Below are positions 8,822 to 19,049 of a DNA stretch of 64,000 nt, in pieces; position 1 is the stretch's first letter; every line of letters begins with the position of its first letter. The translations under genes and the position numbers were made by a program. The stretch is from Serratia liquefaciens. Its GTDB lineage: Bacteria > Pseudomonadota > Gammaproteobacteria > Enterobacterales > Enterobacteriaceae. The stretch is from assembly GCA_012719855.1 (NCBI GenBank), contig JAAXZN010000006.1:115702-179701 (forward strand), read 5' to 3'. The notes under the pieces were generated by a model. The model worked only from the letters and a program-made list of their open reading frames with translations. It was not told the DNA's origin and ran no database searches.

Positions 8822-10591
8822 GCCGTGGTTGAACCAGTTGAGCCAACGAAGTGGCCACGGCCAGCGCCGGCGTTCCTGCGGATTCACCTGGGCAATCCGT
8901 TCCTGAATGGCAGCCAACAGATTAGGTTGCTGCTCATCAGAGTAAGGATAACCGGTGAGTAATGGCAAGGCCTCTGCGGCGCTGTCGACGGCCCACAGAT
9001 GGAATTGCCCCTCGCGCACCGCATCGACTACGTCCTGGCGTAGACACAGGTGGCGCACGTTGGTGGCGGGCATGATGATGCCCTGTTTGCCAGTCAAACC
9101 GCGACGTTGGCAAACTTCAAAAAAGCCTTCGATCTTCTCGTTGACGCCGCCAATAGGCTGCACATTGCCGAATTGGTCGACGGAGCCGGTGACGGCGATC
9201 TGTTGGGTGATCGGCTGCGATGACAGTGCGCTGATGAGTGCGCACAACTCAGCCAGTGAGGCGCTGTCGCCATCCACTTCGCCGTAAGATTGCTCAAACA
9301 CGATTGAAGCCGAGAAGGGCAGCGGCTGGTCCAGTTCCAGTTCTGAAATCAGGAACGCCTGCATAATCATCATGCCTTTGGCATGCAGATTACCGCCGAG
9401 TTCGGCCTTGCGCTCGACGTCGGTAAATTCGCCATCGCCAAGATGCACGACACAGCTGATGCGAGAAGGCTCGCCAAAGCTGCGCGGGTGACCGGGATAC
9501 TCCAGCACCGACAGGCCGTTGATCTGGCCGACGACTTCACCTTCGGTTTCAATCAGGATTTGGCCCAGCTCAATTTCATCCTGCATCCGCTCTGCGAGGT
9601 AGCTTTCACGCCACTCGCGGGCATTCAACGCGGCTTCGAATGCTTTGGCGGTGATGCTCTCTTCCTCGGCATACAGCGCTGCTTCAGAAAGTTGTTGGCT
9701 GATCCACAGAGGGGAGAGCGGCAGATTGCCTTGATCGCCGCTGTGACGCACGGCTTGAACCATTAACGGGTACCAGGCATCGGCGGCCAGCGATGGCAAT
9801 TGCTTCTCGTCGATAAGGGCGTTGACGTAGCCACACCACTGCACCATGTCATCGATTTCGGTGAGTTGCAGATCTTCTTCGTATTCGCCGTAGACCGCCT
9901 GCTCGCTCAGCTCCGGCTCGATATCATGGAAATCGGCCAGGCCGTGGCGATCGCCCACAACGATTAGCCGTAATTCCAACGGCATGGGGGGAATGGCAAT
10001 CGGCAGCGGTCGTGTTTCATCCGGGGAAACCCAATGGAACTGGCGCTGGGTGATCATTTGTTTCAACCGCAGCCACAGCAAAGGCTGAGCCAGCAGGGAG
10101 CGTGCAGACAGGATCAGCACGCCACCATTGGCTTTATGCACCAGGCCAGGTTGCAAGCTGATTTCATTGTTGTGGATCCTGACGCAGCCAAACAGCTGTT
10201 CCGGCTCAATCCACTCCTGAAACACGCAGGCGCCACCGGCCGCAAAGGCTTCATCACCCTGGCTGGCAGGTTCAACGCTGACTTTGCTGCCCTGGATCAC
10301 ATAGTGACTGCCCTTAAACGCGGTATTCTGCGGTTGCAGTTGTTCAACTGCCTGGGCAATCAATGCCAGATACTCACGCGTTTCCTGCGCTTTCAACAAC
10401 ATGAAACGCGATGGCGACTGTGGATGGCAAAACAGCGTCAGTGCATTTTCCAGCCGAGGCTGAATGGAAGCAAAGGACACGGGCGCCAACTGCGCGGCGG
10501 TATCAAATATCGCTTGATAAGGCGTAACGTCCGGCAACAGTGATTGCCATTCAAGTCGGTTATTGGTCAAAGTGTTAGATGCAATCGTCAA
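8819..10591 (-). CDS. lonH: Lon-like AAA-family protease LonH (YcbZ)
   Basis: The protein has 590 aa, close to E. coli YcbZ (586 aa). The C-terminal Lon-type peptidase domain shows the catalytic Ser in GDSASLAEL and the Lys in GGVNEKIEGF. The N-terminal half is a degenerate ATPase-like region without a clear Walker A. Lon-type enzymes use a Ser-Lys dyad; the substrates of LonH are not well defined. It is divergent from matP, with 188 bp between them, and precedes fabA on the same strand. Confidence 0.92.
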   Translation of the reverse strand: MTIASNTLTNNRLEWQSLLPDVTPYQAIFDTAAQLAPVSFASIQPRLENALTLFCHPQSPSRFMLLKAQETREYLALIAQAVEQLQPQNTAFKGSHYVIQGSKVSVEPASQGDEAFAAGGACVFQEWIEPEQLFGCVRIHNNEISLQPGLVHKANGGVLILSARSLLAQPLLWLRLKQMITQRQFHWVSPDETRPLPIAIPPMPLELRLIVVGDRHGLADFHDIEPELSEQAVYGEYEEDLQLTEIDDMVQWCGYVNALIDEKQLPSLAADAWYPLMVQAVRHSGDQGNLPLSPLWISQQLSEAALYAEEESITAKAFEAALNAREWRESYLAERMQDEIELGQILIETEGEVVGQINGLSVLEYPGHPRSFGEPSRISCVVHLGDGEFTDVERKAELGGNLHAKGMMIMQAFLISELELDQPLPFSASIVFEQSYGEVDGDSASLAELCALISALSSQPITQQIAVTGSVDQFGNVQPIGGVNEKIEGFFEVCQRRGLTGKQGIIMPATNVRHLCLRQDVVDAVREGQFHLWAVDSAAEALPLLTGYPYSDEQQPNLLAAIQERIAQVNPQERRRWPWPLRWLNWFNHG

Positions 10592-10779
10592 AAAGGGAAA
10601 GGGCGATTATACAAGAATAATGACAGCTTGATACATGCAGAGTCGTAGTTGGTGTCAGGGAGTTTGACATCGCGCGATGACTGTGCAAAAAACAGTCTAA
10701 AAGCGGGGTAATTGCCGGGGAAATTCGGCGTAAAGCTGTTATGCTTAATTAAAGTTACGCGGTCACTGAAGAGCTCACG

Positions 10780-11238
10780 ATGAAATATCAGCAACTGGAA
10801 AATCTGGAGAGCGGTTGGAAATGGAAGTACCTGGTGAAGAAGCACCGGGAAGGGGAAACTATTACCCGCCACATCGAAAACAGCCTTGCTCAGGAAGCCA
10901 TTGACGAGCTGCTGAAGCTGGAAAATGAGCCGGTTAAAGTACTGACGTGGATCAGCCACCATATGAATCCGGAGCTGGATAACCGGATGAAGCAGACAAT
11001 CCGCGCGCGGCGTAAACGTCATTTTAACGCAGAACACCAACATACGCGTAAAAAATCTATCGATCTGGAGTTTTTGGTTTGGCAGCGTTTGGCCGGCCTG
11101 GCTCGTCGCCGTGGCGTGACTTTGTCAGAAACCGTGGTCCAGCTGATTGAAGATGCGGAACGTAAAGAGAAATATGCCAGTCAGATGTCATCGCTGAAAC
11201 AGGATTTAAAAGCCATTCTCGGTAAAGACGAACAGTAA
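10780..11238 (+). CDS. matP: Macrodomain Ter organising protein MatP
   Basis: The protein has 152 aa (E. coli 150). It has an N-terminal helical domain, a ribbon-helix-helix segment ([29 protein letters not shown]) and a C-terminal coiled coil. It binds matS sites across the terminus macrodomain and links them to the divisome through ZapB. Its presence beside ompA/sulA matches E. coli. I looked for a GTGAC-N3-GTCAC matS site by eye and did not find one with confidence. Confidence 0.96.
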   Translation: MKYQQLENLESGWKWKYLVKKHREGETITRHIENSLAQEAIDELLKLENEPVKVLTWISHHMNPELDNRMKQTIRARRKRHFNAEHQHTRKKSIDLEFLVWQRLAGLARRRGVTLSETVVQLIEDAERKEKYASQMSSLKQDLKAILGKDEQ

Positions 11239-11302
11239 GTCAGCTCGCCAGTCCCCGTCCTGTGAAAGGGGGCAACATTGCCAGTTACGCTGATTTGGAA
11301 CG

Positions 11303-11331
11303 AAAAAAAACCCCGCATAGCGGGGTTTTTT
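11303..11331. terminator. Bidirectional terminator between matP and ompA
   Basis: The stem CCCCGC...GCGGGG is flanked by an A run on the left and a T run on the right, so it can end both the rightward matP transcript and the leftward ompA transcript. Confidence 0.92.
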
Positions 11332-11346
11332 ACTAAGAGTGGTAGC

Positions 11347-12423
11347 TTAGCCTTGTGGCTGAGTTACAACGTCTTTGATACCTTTAACTTCGATCTCTAC
11401 GCGACGATCTGGTGCCAGGCAATCGATCTGTGCTTTGGTAGCACGGCCAGCTTTGTAGCCACAGGTGTTACCAGTGACGGAATCAGCTTCGCCCATACCA
11501 CGTGCAGAGATTTTGTCTGAAGGAATACCTTTAGATACCAGGTAGTCAACAACGCTTTGAGCGCGTTTTTCAGACAGTTTCTGGTTGTACTGGTCAGAAC
11601 CAACGGCGTCGGTGTAACCCAGAACTACAACAGAACCATCTTTAGGATCCATGGAGCTCAGCTGAGTGTACAGCTGGTCCAGAGCCTGTTGGCCTTCTGC
11701 TTTCAGAGTGGATTTGTTGAAGTTGAACAGCACGTCAGACTTCAGAGTGAAACGCTTGGTTTCAACAACTGGAGCTGGAGCCGGAGCTGGTGCTGGAGCA
11801 ACAACATCATCCTGACCGAAACGGTAAGAAACACCCAGGCTCAGCATGGTGTTGTCTGGACGTGCGCCGACAGTACCTGCATCACCGATGTTGCTAACGA
11901 ATTGGTAGTCCAGGCGAGTAGCCCAGTTTTTGGTCAGTGCGTACTCAACACCCACTGCAGCCAGCGGAGAAACGCCAGTGTCGTGGTCGCTCAGACGAGT
12001 GCCATTGCCGTAGTTAGCTTTGGAATCTGCACGCCATACCATACCACCCAGACGAGTGTAGATGTCCAGATCGTCGATGATTGGGTAGCTCAGTTTAGCT
12101 GCCAGTTGAACGCCCTGTGCTTTGAAAGCACCGTTGTTCACGCTGCCTTTGTAAGGCATACGGCCAAGCCAGTCATAGCCCAGCTCGAAGCCCAGGTATT
12201 GGTTCGCCTGGTAACCCAGGAACGCGCCAGCACCCAGTTGATCTTTATGGGTCGGACCATTGCCGATACCATTCTGGTAACCGTTGCCGTAGAAACCAGT
12301 GTCATGGTACTGGGACCAGCCCAGTTTAGCACCGGTGTACCAGGTATTATCTTTTGGGGCGGCTTGCGCTACGGTAGCGAAACCAGCCAGTGCCACTGCT
12401 AATGCGATAGCTGTCTTTTTCAT
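11347..12423 (-). CDS. ompA: Major outer-membrane protein OmpA
   Basis: The precursor has 358 aa: a signal peptide of about 21 residues ending AQA, an eight-stranded beta-barrel (to about residue 190), a Pro-Ala hinge and a periplasmic OmpA-like peptidoglycan-binding domain with [10 protein letters not shown] and the family Cys pair. The start is ATG 12423 behind GAGGCG, not the longer in-frame start at 12453. An unusually long leader (about 130 nt) is conserved; in E. coli it stabilises the mRNA and the start region is the target of the MicA small RNA. Confidence 0.97.
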   Translation of the reverse strand: MKKTAIALAVALAGFATVAQAAPKDNTWYTGAKLGWSQYHDTGFYGNGYQNGIGNGPTHKDQLGAGAFLGYQANQYLGFELGYDWLGRMPYKGSVNNGAFKAQGVQLAAKLSYPIIDDLDIYTRLGGMVWRADSKANYGNGTRLSDHDTGVSPLAAVGVEYALTKNWATRLDYQFVSNIGDAGTVGARPDNTMLSLGVSYRFGQDDVVAPAPAPAPAPVVETKRFTLKSDVLFNFNKSTLKAEGQQALDQLYTQLSSMDPKDGSVVVLGYTDAVGSDQYNQKLSEKRAQSVVDYLVSKGIPSDKISARGMGEADSVTGNTCGYKAGRATKAQIDCLAPDRRVEIEVKGIKDVVTQPQG

Positions 12424-12565
12424 TTTGCGCCTCGTTATCATCCAAATAGGCAATGAGCTTTAAAGCTGTTTTAAGCCCTTGGTTAAATTCCTTCGCCAAG
12501 GTTTGAGCCCTCGTTTGTTACTCGGCCAGTTTATCTGGCGTTATAGAGCAACCTTGGCGATGTAA
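12424..12565 (-). promoter_or_regulatory. ompA 5' untranslated leader
   Basis: About 130-140 nt separate the predicted promoter from the ompA start. The last ~15 nt before the start (ATAACGAGGCGCAAAA) match E. coli, where MicA pairs and Hfq acts. No ORF of note is present. Confidence 0.5.
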
Positions 12566-12593
12566 AGTCTACAACGTGGCGCGAAAGTTACAA
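12566..12593 (-). promoter_or_regulatory. ompA promoter
   Basis: On the minus strand, TTGTAA and TAGACT are separated by 16 bp within a block (CACTTGTAA...GTTGTAGACTTTACATCGCC) that is strongly conserved with the E. coli ompA promoter region. The element assignment is by eye. The stretch 12594-12781 further up holds A/T-rich DNA and no gene that I can support. Confidence 0.65.
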
Positions 12594-12781
12594 GTGTGAT
12601 GTGATAAAGCTCTAAAAAAAAACGCGGAATCGTACATATTTACTAACATTAACCGGCAAAAAAACGAGCAATTTAGCCTTCGTTTTGGGCCGCGGAACCG
12701 CAGCCGCACTCGCTTTTCCCCTGATCCCATAAAGGTTCCCTTGCAGAATGATGAAAATGATGGGAAAAATCCTAAATTTAC

Positions 12782-13288
12782 TTAATGATACAAAGAAGAG
12801 TGAATTTTTAGGGTGGAACACTGTCCGTGAATCGGGTTTATGTCACGTTGAGGACGCATAATGAACCCATAAGCGTTACCTAATTCTGCCGCACGTCTTA
12901 ATTTTAGACGATCTTCTTCTGTAAGATCGGGTAGCCAGCCGAGTACGACACTGTAATTTCCCGTCAGTAACGCTTTTTCCATCGCTTCGACCGTGTCCAG
13001 CGGACTGATTTGGCTCAGTTGCACCACTTTCCCAACCGGCAGGCCGGACTGTTGTAGCCACCTTTTGCTCAGCTTTTGCTGTGGGGTCAGCCATAACAAC
13101 CAGCGAGACTGCATGCCCAGCTGCTGTAGCAAAGGCAGCAGCAGTTGCGCCACCGCGGGCTGATGCTCGTTGTAAACAAGTTCACTGATAAGGCCATTTT
13201 TGTTGCCGGCATCTGTGTTTTCTGCAGCATTGTTCACCGCAAAAGAGGTGTGGCTGAAATGGGTTTTGTAGAGTGATTGAGTACGCAT
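12782..13288 (-). CDS. sulA: SOS cell-division inhibitor SulA
   Basis: The protein has 168 aa (E. coli 169). The conserved core includes [23 protein letters not shown] and [11 protein letters not shown], and it ends LKIHSSLYH. The family ends in this way and the tail is the Lon degradation signal. SulA caps FtsZ and blocks ring assembly after DNA damage. The start is ATG 13288; the longer GTG start at 13312 would lie inside the LexA box. Expression should be LexA-controlled. Confidence 0.96.
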   Translation of the reverse strand: MRTQSLYKTHFSHTSFAVNNAAENTDAGNKNGLISELVYNEHQPAVAQLLLPLLQQLGMQSRWLLWLTPQQKLSKRWLQQSGLPVGKVVQLSQISPLDTVEAMEKALLTGNYSVVLGWLPDLTEEDRLKLRRAAELGNAYGFIMRPQRDINPIHGQCSTLKIHSSLYH

Positions 13289-13311
13289 AAAGTATCCCGC
13301 CCGTAGTGTCA

Positions 13312-13327
13312 CTGTATGTTTATACAG
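13312..13327. promoter_or_regulatory. LexA box of sulA
   Basis: CTGTATGTTTATACAG fits the LexA consensus CTGT-N8-ACAG with an A/T-rich centre. It lies 24 bp upstream of the sulA start. The rest of the 13328-13520 gap up to sxy is A/T-rich and should carry the sxy promoter; I could not confirm a CRP-S site. Confidence 0.92.
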
Positions 13328-13520
13328 TACATCCAGTTATCAGTAAGATCAACCCAAATCTTCGTAGCACCTCGCATAATTGCGATCATTTTTTATACGG
13401 CAGACTTTTGTGATTGGCATGCCCATGGATAGTGCGTATTTTTCTAATTACTTGTTCGCGTTAGTTTTATTTCATTGATACGAGAAATGATAGAACGGAA
13501 ACTCACACCAGGAGAACGTT

Positions 13521-14180
13521 ATGAAAGGGAAATCAACGGGAAGGATCGCACAAGCCAAGGCTTGTTTTTGCGCATTGGGCACTATCACTACTCGCTCGCA
13601 GTTCGGGGGCTACGGGGTACTGGCCGACGGCATCATGTTCGCGGTTATCGCTGAAGGAGAACTTTATCTCCGCGCTACGGAGGGGCTGGAATCGGTCTTT
13701 CGCTCACGCGGCATGGTCAATATGGTTTACTCAAAACGCGGTGTGCCAATCACTATGCGCTATTACTGGGTAGATGAGACCTTGTGGCGTGATAGGGATG
13801 AGTTGGTTGGGTTAGCCTGGCAGGCCATTCGCGAAGCGCGCCGGGAGCTAGAGGTTAAAGCGGACAACCAGAGTCGGTTAAAAACCTTACCGAATATCGA
13901 CATCAACATGGAACGTTTGCTGTGGCGAGTCGGTATTCGTAATGTTTATGATTTGCGCTTAAACGGGGCCAAGCGCAGTTATCTTCGGTTATTGCAGCAG
14001 CAAAAAAATTTAGGGTTGCGGGTGCTGCTTTCGTTGGGCGGGGCCATTGCCGGCTATCATCACGCCGCTTTGCCTTCGGAATTACGTAGCGAGCTGACAC
14101 ACTGGTTTGAGCGCACCATGATGTTGCTTAGCCACGGCCATAACCCAAGAGTCCGGGACCTGACGAAAGGCCCCGAATGA
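13521..14180 (+). CDS. sxy: Competence regulator Sxy/TfoX
   Basis: The protein has 219 aa with an N-terminal TfoX domain (FGGYGVLADGIMFAVIAEGELYLRA) and a C-terminal TfoX domain with a helix-hairpin-type motif (LPNIDINMERLLWRVGI). Sxy acts with CRP at CRP-S promoters of DNA-uptake genes. The start ATG 13521 follows AGGAGA. The gene ends exactly where the convergent yccS gene ends, with no spacer. Confidence 0.93.
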   Translation: MKGKSTGRIAQAKACFCALGTITTRSQFGGYGVLADGIMFAVIAEGELYLRATEGLESVFRSRGMVNMVYSKRGVPITMRYYWVDETLWRDRDELVGLAWQAIREARRELEVKADNQSRLKTLPNIDINMERLLWRVGIRNVYDLRLNGAKRSYLRLLQQQKNLGLRVLLSLGGAIAGYHHAALPSELRSELTHWFERTMMLLSHGHNPRVRDLTKGPE

Positions 14181-16316
14181 TTATGCCGATTTACCTATTT
14201 GCGCATTCAGCATCGTGAGTTCCGGCAAGAGCTCAATCACCAGCCCAATCTGCTGCAACACCAATTGATCTTTGCTTTCCGGTTCCGGCGCCGCGTGTTG
14301 AATTCGTTCAGCCAGGCTTTCCAACGCCCGAGTGATGCGCCCACTGTCCTGTTCTTCTTGATGCAGGGCACCATCGACATAACAGACAGCATCATTCAGC
14401 AGATCCAGGGTCGCAGGATTATTCAGGCGTTCACGGTGTGCCCCCAACGCAGAGATATAACTCAATAAGGTGTGGTTCAAACACAGCAGACGGAAAGCTG
14501 CATCCTGAACGTCTTTATTGGCCTTGGGATCGGCAGACATATTTGAAATCACCGATGCCAGCTCCGCGTCACTGTTGTGCGCATCCCGACGAGCGATACG
14601 ATAGGCAAGGCCGTTGTCTTTCCCCTGATGGTATTGCACTAAAATGGCATCCAGATAACGGCAGTTGGCGTTCAGCGTCTTGCTGACCACCGTGGGTAGT
14701 TGCCGGAACTTCCAGTCTGGCCAGATAAAGCTGACTGCGGCCCAGGCGATGGCGCAGCCCAGCAGCGTGTCATAAACGCGTGGCGCGGCGACTTCGAAAC
14801 CTTCGCCCAGCAGGTTAAAGCACAGCAATACCAACAGGGTGATAAACATCGTGGCATGTGCATATTGCACGGTGCGAAAAGCGAAAAACAAAACGCCGCT
14901 AATCACAATCAGCACCAGTTGACCTTCCACCGAGGGCACAAAATAGAGGATGGGCAGCCCGACAAGAATACCGGCCAGTGTGCCGATTATCCTCAATGCC
15001 AGCCTGCGGCGGGTGGCGTTGTAGTTGGGTTGGCAAACAAACAGGCTGGTTAACAGGATCCAATAGCCATGCTGCATGCCGGTAAATTGAATAAAGGCAT
15101 AACCAATACACAGCACCACAGACATGCGAATGGCATGGCGGAACAAGGCCGACTGCGGCGTCAGATGGCGGCTGATGCGCAAGCGAATGTCGCTCCAGCC
15201 GGTGAGCCGATCATCCGACAGGCTATTCTCTTCCACCTGGCCGTTGGCCAATGCCTGTTCGGATTCAATATTTGCCAGCTGTGCGTCAATCGCGCGCAAA
15301 TTTTTCAATAGGTGCGACAGTGCCTTGGTTAATTCGCGATTTTCCGGGGTAAGGGTAATGCGAGCCAAAGCTTCATCAATGCGGCCAAAGGCCGGTTCGA
15401 AGCGAAGGTTGTGCTGATACTTTTGCCGCATCAAAATCGACTGGGCCAACTGTTGGCAAGCGCGAGCCTGCATGCTGAGCAAGCGCTGAAAGCGGAACAG
15501 GATATCGCTATGACGGAATTGTCGGCTTAGCGCCTGGTATTGAACGTGTGCGGAGCTGGCGCGTTCATGGATGTCCTGCGCAACGAAATAATAATGCAGT
15601 GTCCGGCGGGTGCCTCGCTGGCCGCGATCGCCTTTTAACCGCGTCAGCAATGAAGCCTTGGTTTGATTAAGGATGGTCACCAGCGTGCTGTTGGCCATGG
15701 CAACGTCCATCCAGGGCAGGTCTGCATCCTGTTCGGCGTCGGGATCAAACAGGTTGGCTTTGGCGTCCAGATAATTGGCCAACTGGTCGTAACAACGCGC
15801 CAGGTTTTCCTGTAAAGGACGGATAGGGAAGATCAAATGACCTATCAACGTCAGCAGGTTGTACCACAGCGCCCCGATGATCAGCAGCATAGGCTGCTGA
15901 TACCAGGCGTCATACATCGAGGCGCCGAGCATGGTGTAAACCGCGATCAGCAAGGCGCCAAATGCAATGGTGGCGTAACGTTGCCCCAGAGCACCTAACA
16001 GAATAAAGCCGCAGGTGGAGGTCGTCAGGCCGAGAGCGAACAGCCAGGGGTAAGGAAACAGCAGTTCAATGGAGGCGGAGGCAACAAAAAAGCACACCAG
16101 CGTGATCAGCAAGTTGCGTAGTCTGCCGGTCAGGCGGTCATCCAAATCGGTCAACGCCGCAGCCACCACCCCCAACGTCAGGGGAATGGTGAGCTTGGGA
16201 ATGCCGAGCCACCAGGGGACGGCGGCTGCGCCGGCCAGCGCAATAAAAATACGCAGGTCATAAAGCAGGTTGCTGTTGTAGGCGTAACGGCGTATTGCTG
16301 GTGCAAAAGAGAGCAC
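14181..16316 (-). CDS. yccS: YccS/YhfK-family integral membrane protein
   Basis: The protein has 711 aa (E. coli YccS about 717) with two blocks of about five membrane segments (residues ~20-160 and ~395-530) separated and followed by soluble helical regions. This is the FUSC-like architecture. FUSC proteins are related to aromatic-acid exporters, but a YccS substrate is not established. It directly precedes yccF in the transcript order yccF-yccS (26 bp apart), as in E. coli. Confidence 0.92.
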   Translation of the reverse strand: MLSFAPAIRRYAYNSNLLYDLRIFIALAGAAAVPWWLGIPKLTIPLTLGVVAAALTDLDDRLTGRLRNLLITLVCFFVASASIELLFPYPWLFALGLTTSTCGFILLGALGQRYATIAFGALLIAVYTMLGASMYDAWYQQPMLLIIGALWYNLLTLIGHLIFPIRPLQENLARCYDQLANYLDAKANLFDPDAEQDADLPWMDVAMANSTLVTILNQTKASLLTRLKGDRGQRGTRRTLHYYFVAQDIHERASSAHVQYQALSRQFRHSDILFRFQRLLSMQARACQQLAQSILMRQKYQHNLRFEPAFGRIDEALARITLTPENRELTKALSHLLKNLRAIDAQLANIESEQALANGQVEENSLSDDRLTGWSDIRLRISRHLTPQSALFRHAIRMSVVLCIGYAFIQFTGMQHGYWILLTSLFVCQPNYNATRRRLALRIIGTLAGILVGLPILYFVPSVEGQLVLIVISGVLFFAFRTVQYAHATMFITLLVLLCFNLLGEGFEVAAPRVYDTLLGCAIAWAAVSFIWPDWKFRQLPTVVSKTLNANCRYLDAILVQYHQGKDNGLAYRIARRDAHNSDAELASVISNMSADPKANKDVQDAAFRLLCLNHTLLSYISALGAHRERLNNPATLDLLNDAVCYVDGALHQEEQDSGRITRALESLAERIQHAAPEPESKDQLVLQQIGLVIELLPELTMLNAQIGKSA

Positions 16317-16342
16317 AAAAAACTCCTCGGGCGGAGAAAAAA

Positions 16343-16795
16343 TTAACGCTGCTGATACTGACGACGGGCATTTTCAGTTCTGGCCTGTTGCGCCATTTCT
16401 ACTGAGACAACGCGACGCCCAACCGGCCACAGGGCAATGGCGGCGATTTTGAAATTGGCAATGCCCACCGGAATACCAATGATAGTTACGCACTGCACAA
16501 TACCGGCGGCGATATGCGACAGGCAGAGCCACCAGCCGAACAGGATCAGCCAAACAATATTCAGCAGCGAGCCACTGGCGGAAAGCAGCACATTACTTTT
16601 TTCGGGATACAGTTCATTAACGTGAATCGCTTCGTTGCCGAACGGCAGCAGCGACAGCTTGGTGATTTCCCAGCAGGAGCGGGTCAGTGGCAGGGTGATG
16701 ATCAGCACTACGCTAAACACCGTTGCGATCAACCAGCCCAGGGTGGTGAAAAAGCCGCCCAACACAAAATTAAGAATATTCAGTACAGTACGCAT
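16343..16795 (-). CDS. yccF: YccF inner-membrane protein
   Basis: The protein has 150 aa with two YccF domains, each containing hydrophobic helices and GNEAIHV- or GIPVGIANF-type motifs. The start at ATG 16795 (MRTVLNILNFVLGG) matches E. coli; an ATG three codons upstream (16804) is possible, and neither has a strong ribosome site. It is co-directional with yccS and probably in an operon with it. The function is unknown. Confidence 0.9.
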   Translation of the reverse strand: MRTVLNILNFVLGGFFTTLGWLIATVFSVVLIITLPLTRSCWEITKLSLLPFGNEAIHVNELYPEKSNVLLSASGSLLNIVWLILFGWWLCLSHIAAGIVQCVTIIGIPVGIANFKIAAIALWPVGRRVVSVEMAQQARTENARRQYQQR

Positions 16796-16961
16796 AGTCG
16801 TCATTCTGCTCTAATGATGGCCAAACCGCGATGCGGTTGCGCTTGCTATCAAAACGCAAAATCTATTCTACCCTTTTTTTAGCGCTAGAGTGCCACTGCT
16901 TATCGCAGGTAAACTGGCAGATATCCGTTATTTAATCTCAACATAGTCATGGCGCGAAGAT

Positions 16962-19016
16962 ATGGAACTTAAAGCGACATCGCTGGGGAAACACCTGGCT
17001 CAGCATCCTTATAACCGTGTGCGGTTGCTGCACGCCGGGGTCGAGGTGAGCGGTGAAAAGCATGAATATCTGATTCCTTTCAATCAGTTGATTCAGGTTA
17101 GATGCAAGCGTGGCATTGTCTGGGGTGAGCTGGAGTTTGAGCTGCCGGATGAAAAAGTGGTGCGCCTGCACGGGACTGAATGGCAGGAAACTCAGCGTTT
17201 CTATCATTATCTCCAACAGGCCTGGCAGCAATGGAGCGCGGAGATGAGCGAAGTCAGCGCCGGCGTTTTGCAGCAACAGGTCGAACATATTCAGCGTATT
17301 GAGCAGCAGGATAAGTGGTTTAAGAAATCCGAACTGGGCAAATTGCAGCAACAGATTCGCCAGTCTTTCGGTGCCTTGCCAATGCCGGTTGCACGGCTGG
17401 AGGAATTTGACAACTGTCGGGAAGATTATCAACTCTGCCGCCAATGGCTGCAGCACGGGTTGCCAAGCGTGGAGCAACGTAACCGGCAGTGGACCGAACG
17501 GATGCTGGAGACGCATCAGGATTTGTTCCAGAGCATAGAAAGCTCACCGCTGAACGATTCGCAAAGTCGCGCCGTAGTTAACGGTGAAGACTCGGTATTG
17601 GTATTGGCCGGCGCGGGCAGCGGAAAAACCTCGGTATTGGTGGCGCGCGCGGGTTGGCTGCTGCGTCGTCAGGAGGCCGAACCCGGACAAATACTGCTGT
17701 TGGCGTTCGGACGTCAGGCGGCGGAAGAGATGAACGAACGTATTCAGGAGCGGCTGGGCGGCGTGGCCATCCAGGCCAAAACCTTCCATGCGCTGGCGCT
17801 GCAGATTATCCAACAGGGCAATCGCAAAGTGCCGGCAATCAGTAAACTTGAAACCGACAGCAAGGCCCGACGAGCTTTGCTGATTGCCCATTGGCAGCAG
17901 CAGTGCGCAGAAAAAAAAGCCCAGGCCAAAGGCTGGCGTCAATGGTTGATAGAAGAGTTGGAATGGGAAGTGCCCGAAGGCGATTTTTGGCAGGACAAGC
18001 GCCTGGCGGAGCGGCTGGCCGGCAGGCTCGAACGCTGGTTGGGCCTGATGCGCATGCACGGCGGTAGCCAGGCGGAAATGATCGAACAGGCGGATGAAGA
18101 GATCCGTGACCTGTTCTCAAAACGCATTCGCTTAATGGCTCCTTTGCTCAAGGCCTGGAAAGGGGCGCTGAAAGAGGAAGGGGCGGTGGACTTCTCAGGC
18201 CTGATCCATCAGGCGGTCAATATTTTGGAGAAAGGTCGGTTCGTCAGCCCGTGGAAGCACATCCTGGTGGACGAGTTTCAGGACATTTCACCCCAGCGTG
18301 CGCAATTGCTGGCGGCGTTGCGTAAACAAAATAAACAAACCTGCCTGTTTGCGGTGGGTGACGACTGGCAGGCCATTTACCGCTTCAGCGGTGCCGAGCT
18401 GACGTTGACCACCGCCTTTGCCGAAAACTTCGGCGAAGGTGCCCAATGTGCGCTCGATACCACTTACCGTTTCAACGATCGTATCGGTGAGATTGCGAAC
18501 CGGTTTGTGCAACAGAACCCGCATCAGCTGAAAAAACCGTTGAACAGCCTGAGCAAGGGCAATAAGAAATCGGTGGTTTTATTACCAAATGAGCAGCTTG
18601 AAAATCTGTTGGACAAGCTGAGCAGTTATGCCAAGCCGGATGAGCGCATTCTGGTGCTGGCGCGCTACCACCATTTGAAACCGCAGGCGCTGGCAAAGGC
18701 GGCGACCCGCTGGCCAAAACTGACCCTCGAGTTTATGACCATTCACGCCAGTAAAGGGCAGCAGGCGGAGTACGTGATCATCGCCGGTTTGCACCAAGGC
18801 AGCGACGGTTTTCCGGCGGTTGCGCGTGAGTCGGTATTGGAGGATGTTTTGTTGCCGCAGCCGGAAGATTTCCCGGATGCCGAGGAGCGGCGACTGCTGT
18901 ATGTCGCGCTGACTCGCGCCAAGCATCAGGTCTGGTTACTGCAGGATCGTGAACGTCCGTCGGTCTTCGTTGAACAACTGCAGGATCTCGGCGTTCCTGC
19001 ACAGAAGAAGCCTTAA
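16962..19016 (+). CDS. helD: DNA helicase IV (HelD)
   Basis: The protein has 684 aa, the same length as E. coli HelD. It is a UvrD/Rep-like superfamily 1A helicase: an N-terminal HelD-specific region (~190 residues), Walker A AGAGSGKT at 216-223, the DEXX-type motif VDEFQD, motif III (GDDWQAIYRFSGA), motif V (HASKGQQAEYV) and motif VI (LYVALTRAK). It translocates 3'-5' and takes part in RecF-pathway repair. It is transcribed away from yccF across a 166-bp gap. Confidence 0.96.
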   Translation: MELKATSLGKHLAQHPYNRVRLLHAGVEVSGEKHEYLIPFNQLIQVRCKRGIVWGELEFELPDEKVVRLHGTEWQETQRFYHYLQQAWQQWSAEMSEVSAGVLQQQVEHIQRIEQQDKWFKKSELGKLQQQIRQSFGALPMPVARLEEFDNCREDYQLCRQWLQHGLPSVEQRNRQWTERMLETHQDLFQSIESSPLNDSQSRAVVNGEDSVLVLAGAGSGKTSVLVARAGWLLRRQEAEPGQILLLAFGRQAAEEMNERIQERLGGVAIQAKTFHALALQIIQQGNRKVPAISKLETDSKARRALLIAHWQQQCAEKKAQAKGWRQWLIEELEWEVPEGDFWQDKRLAERLAGRLERWLGLMRMHGGSQAEMIEQADEEIRDLFSKRIRLMAPLLKAWKGALKEEGAVDFSGLIHQAVNILEKGRFVSPWKHILVDEFQDISPQRAQLLAALRKQNKQTCLFAVGDDWQAIYRFSGAELTLTTAFAENFGEGAQCALDTTYRFNDRIGEIANRFVQQNPHQLKKPLNSLSKGNKKSVVLLPNEQLENLLDKLSSYAKPDERILVLARYHHLKPQALAKAATRWPKLTLEFMTIHASKGQQAEYVIIAGLHQGSDGFPAVARESVLEDVLLPQPEDFPDAEERRLLYVALTRAKHQVWLLQDRERPSVFVEQLQDLGVPAQKKP

Positions 19017-19022
19017 GCTTAA

Positions 19023-19042
19023 GGCCTGGCGGAAACCAGGCC
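19023..19042. terminator. Hairpin between helD and mgsA
   Basis: GGCCTGG...CCAGGCC forms a 7-bp GC-rich stem between two convergent genes. Neither side has a strong T run, so termination would be modest. Confidence 0.4.
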
Positions 19043-19049
19043 GCGAGCG

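Noticed and set aside
11557..12402. Long plus-strand frame opposite ompA
   Set aside because: Antisense shadow of a strongly codon-biased gene; no ribosome site or family match.
13289..13312. Longer GTG start for sulA
   Set aside because: The start would lie within the LexA operator.
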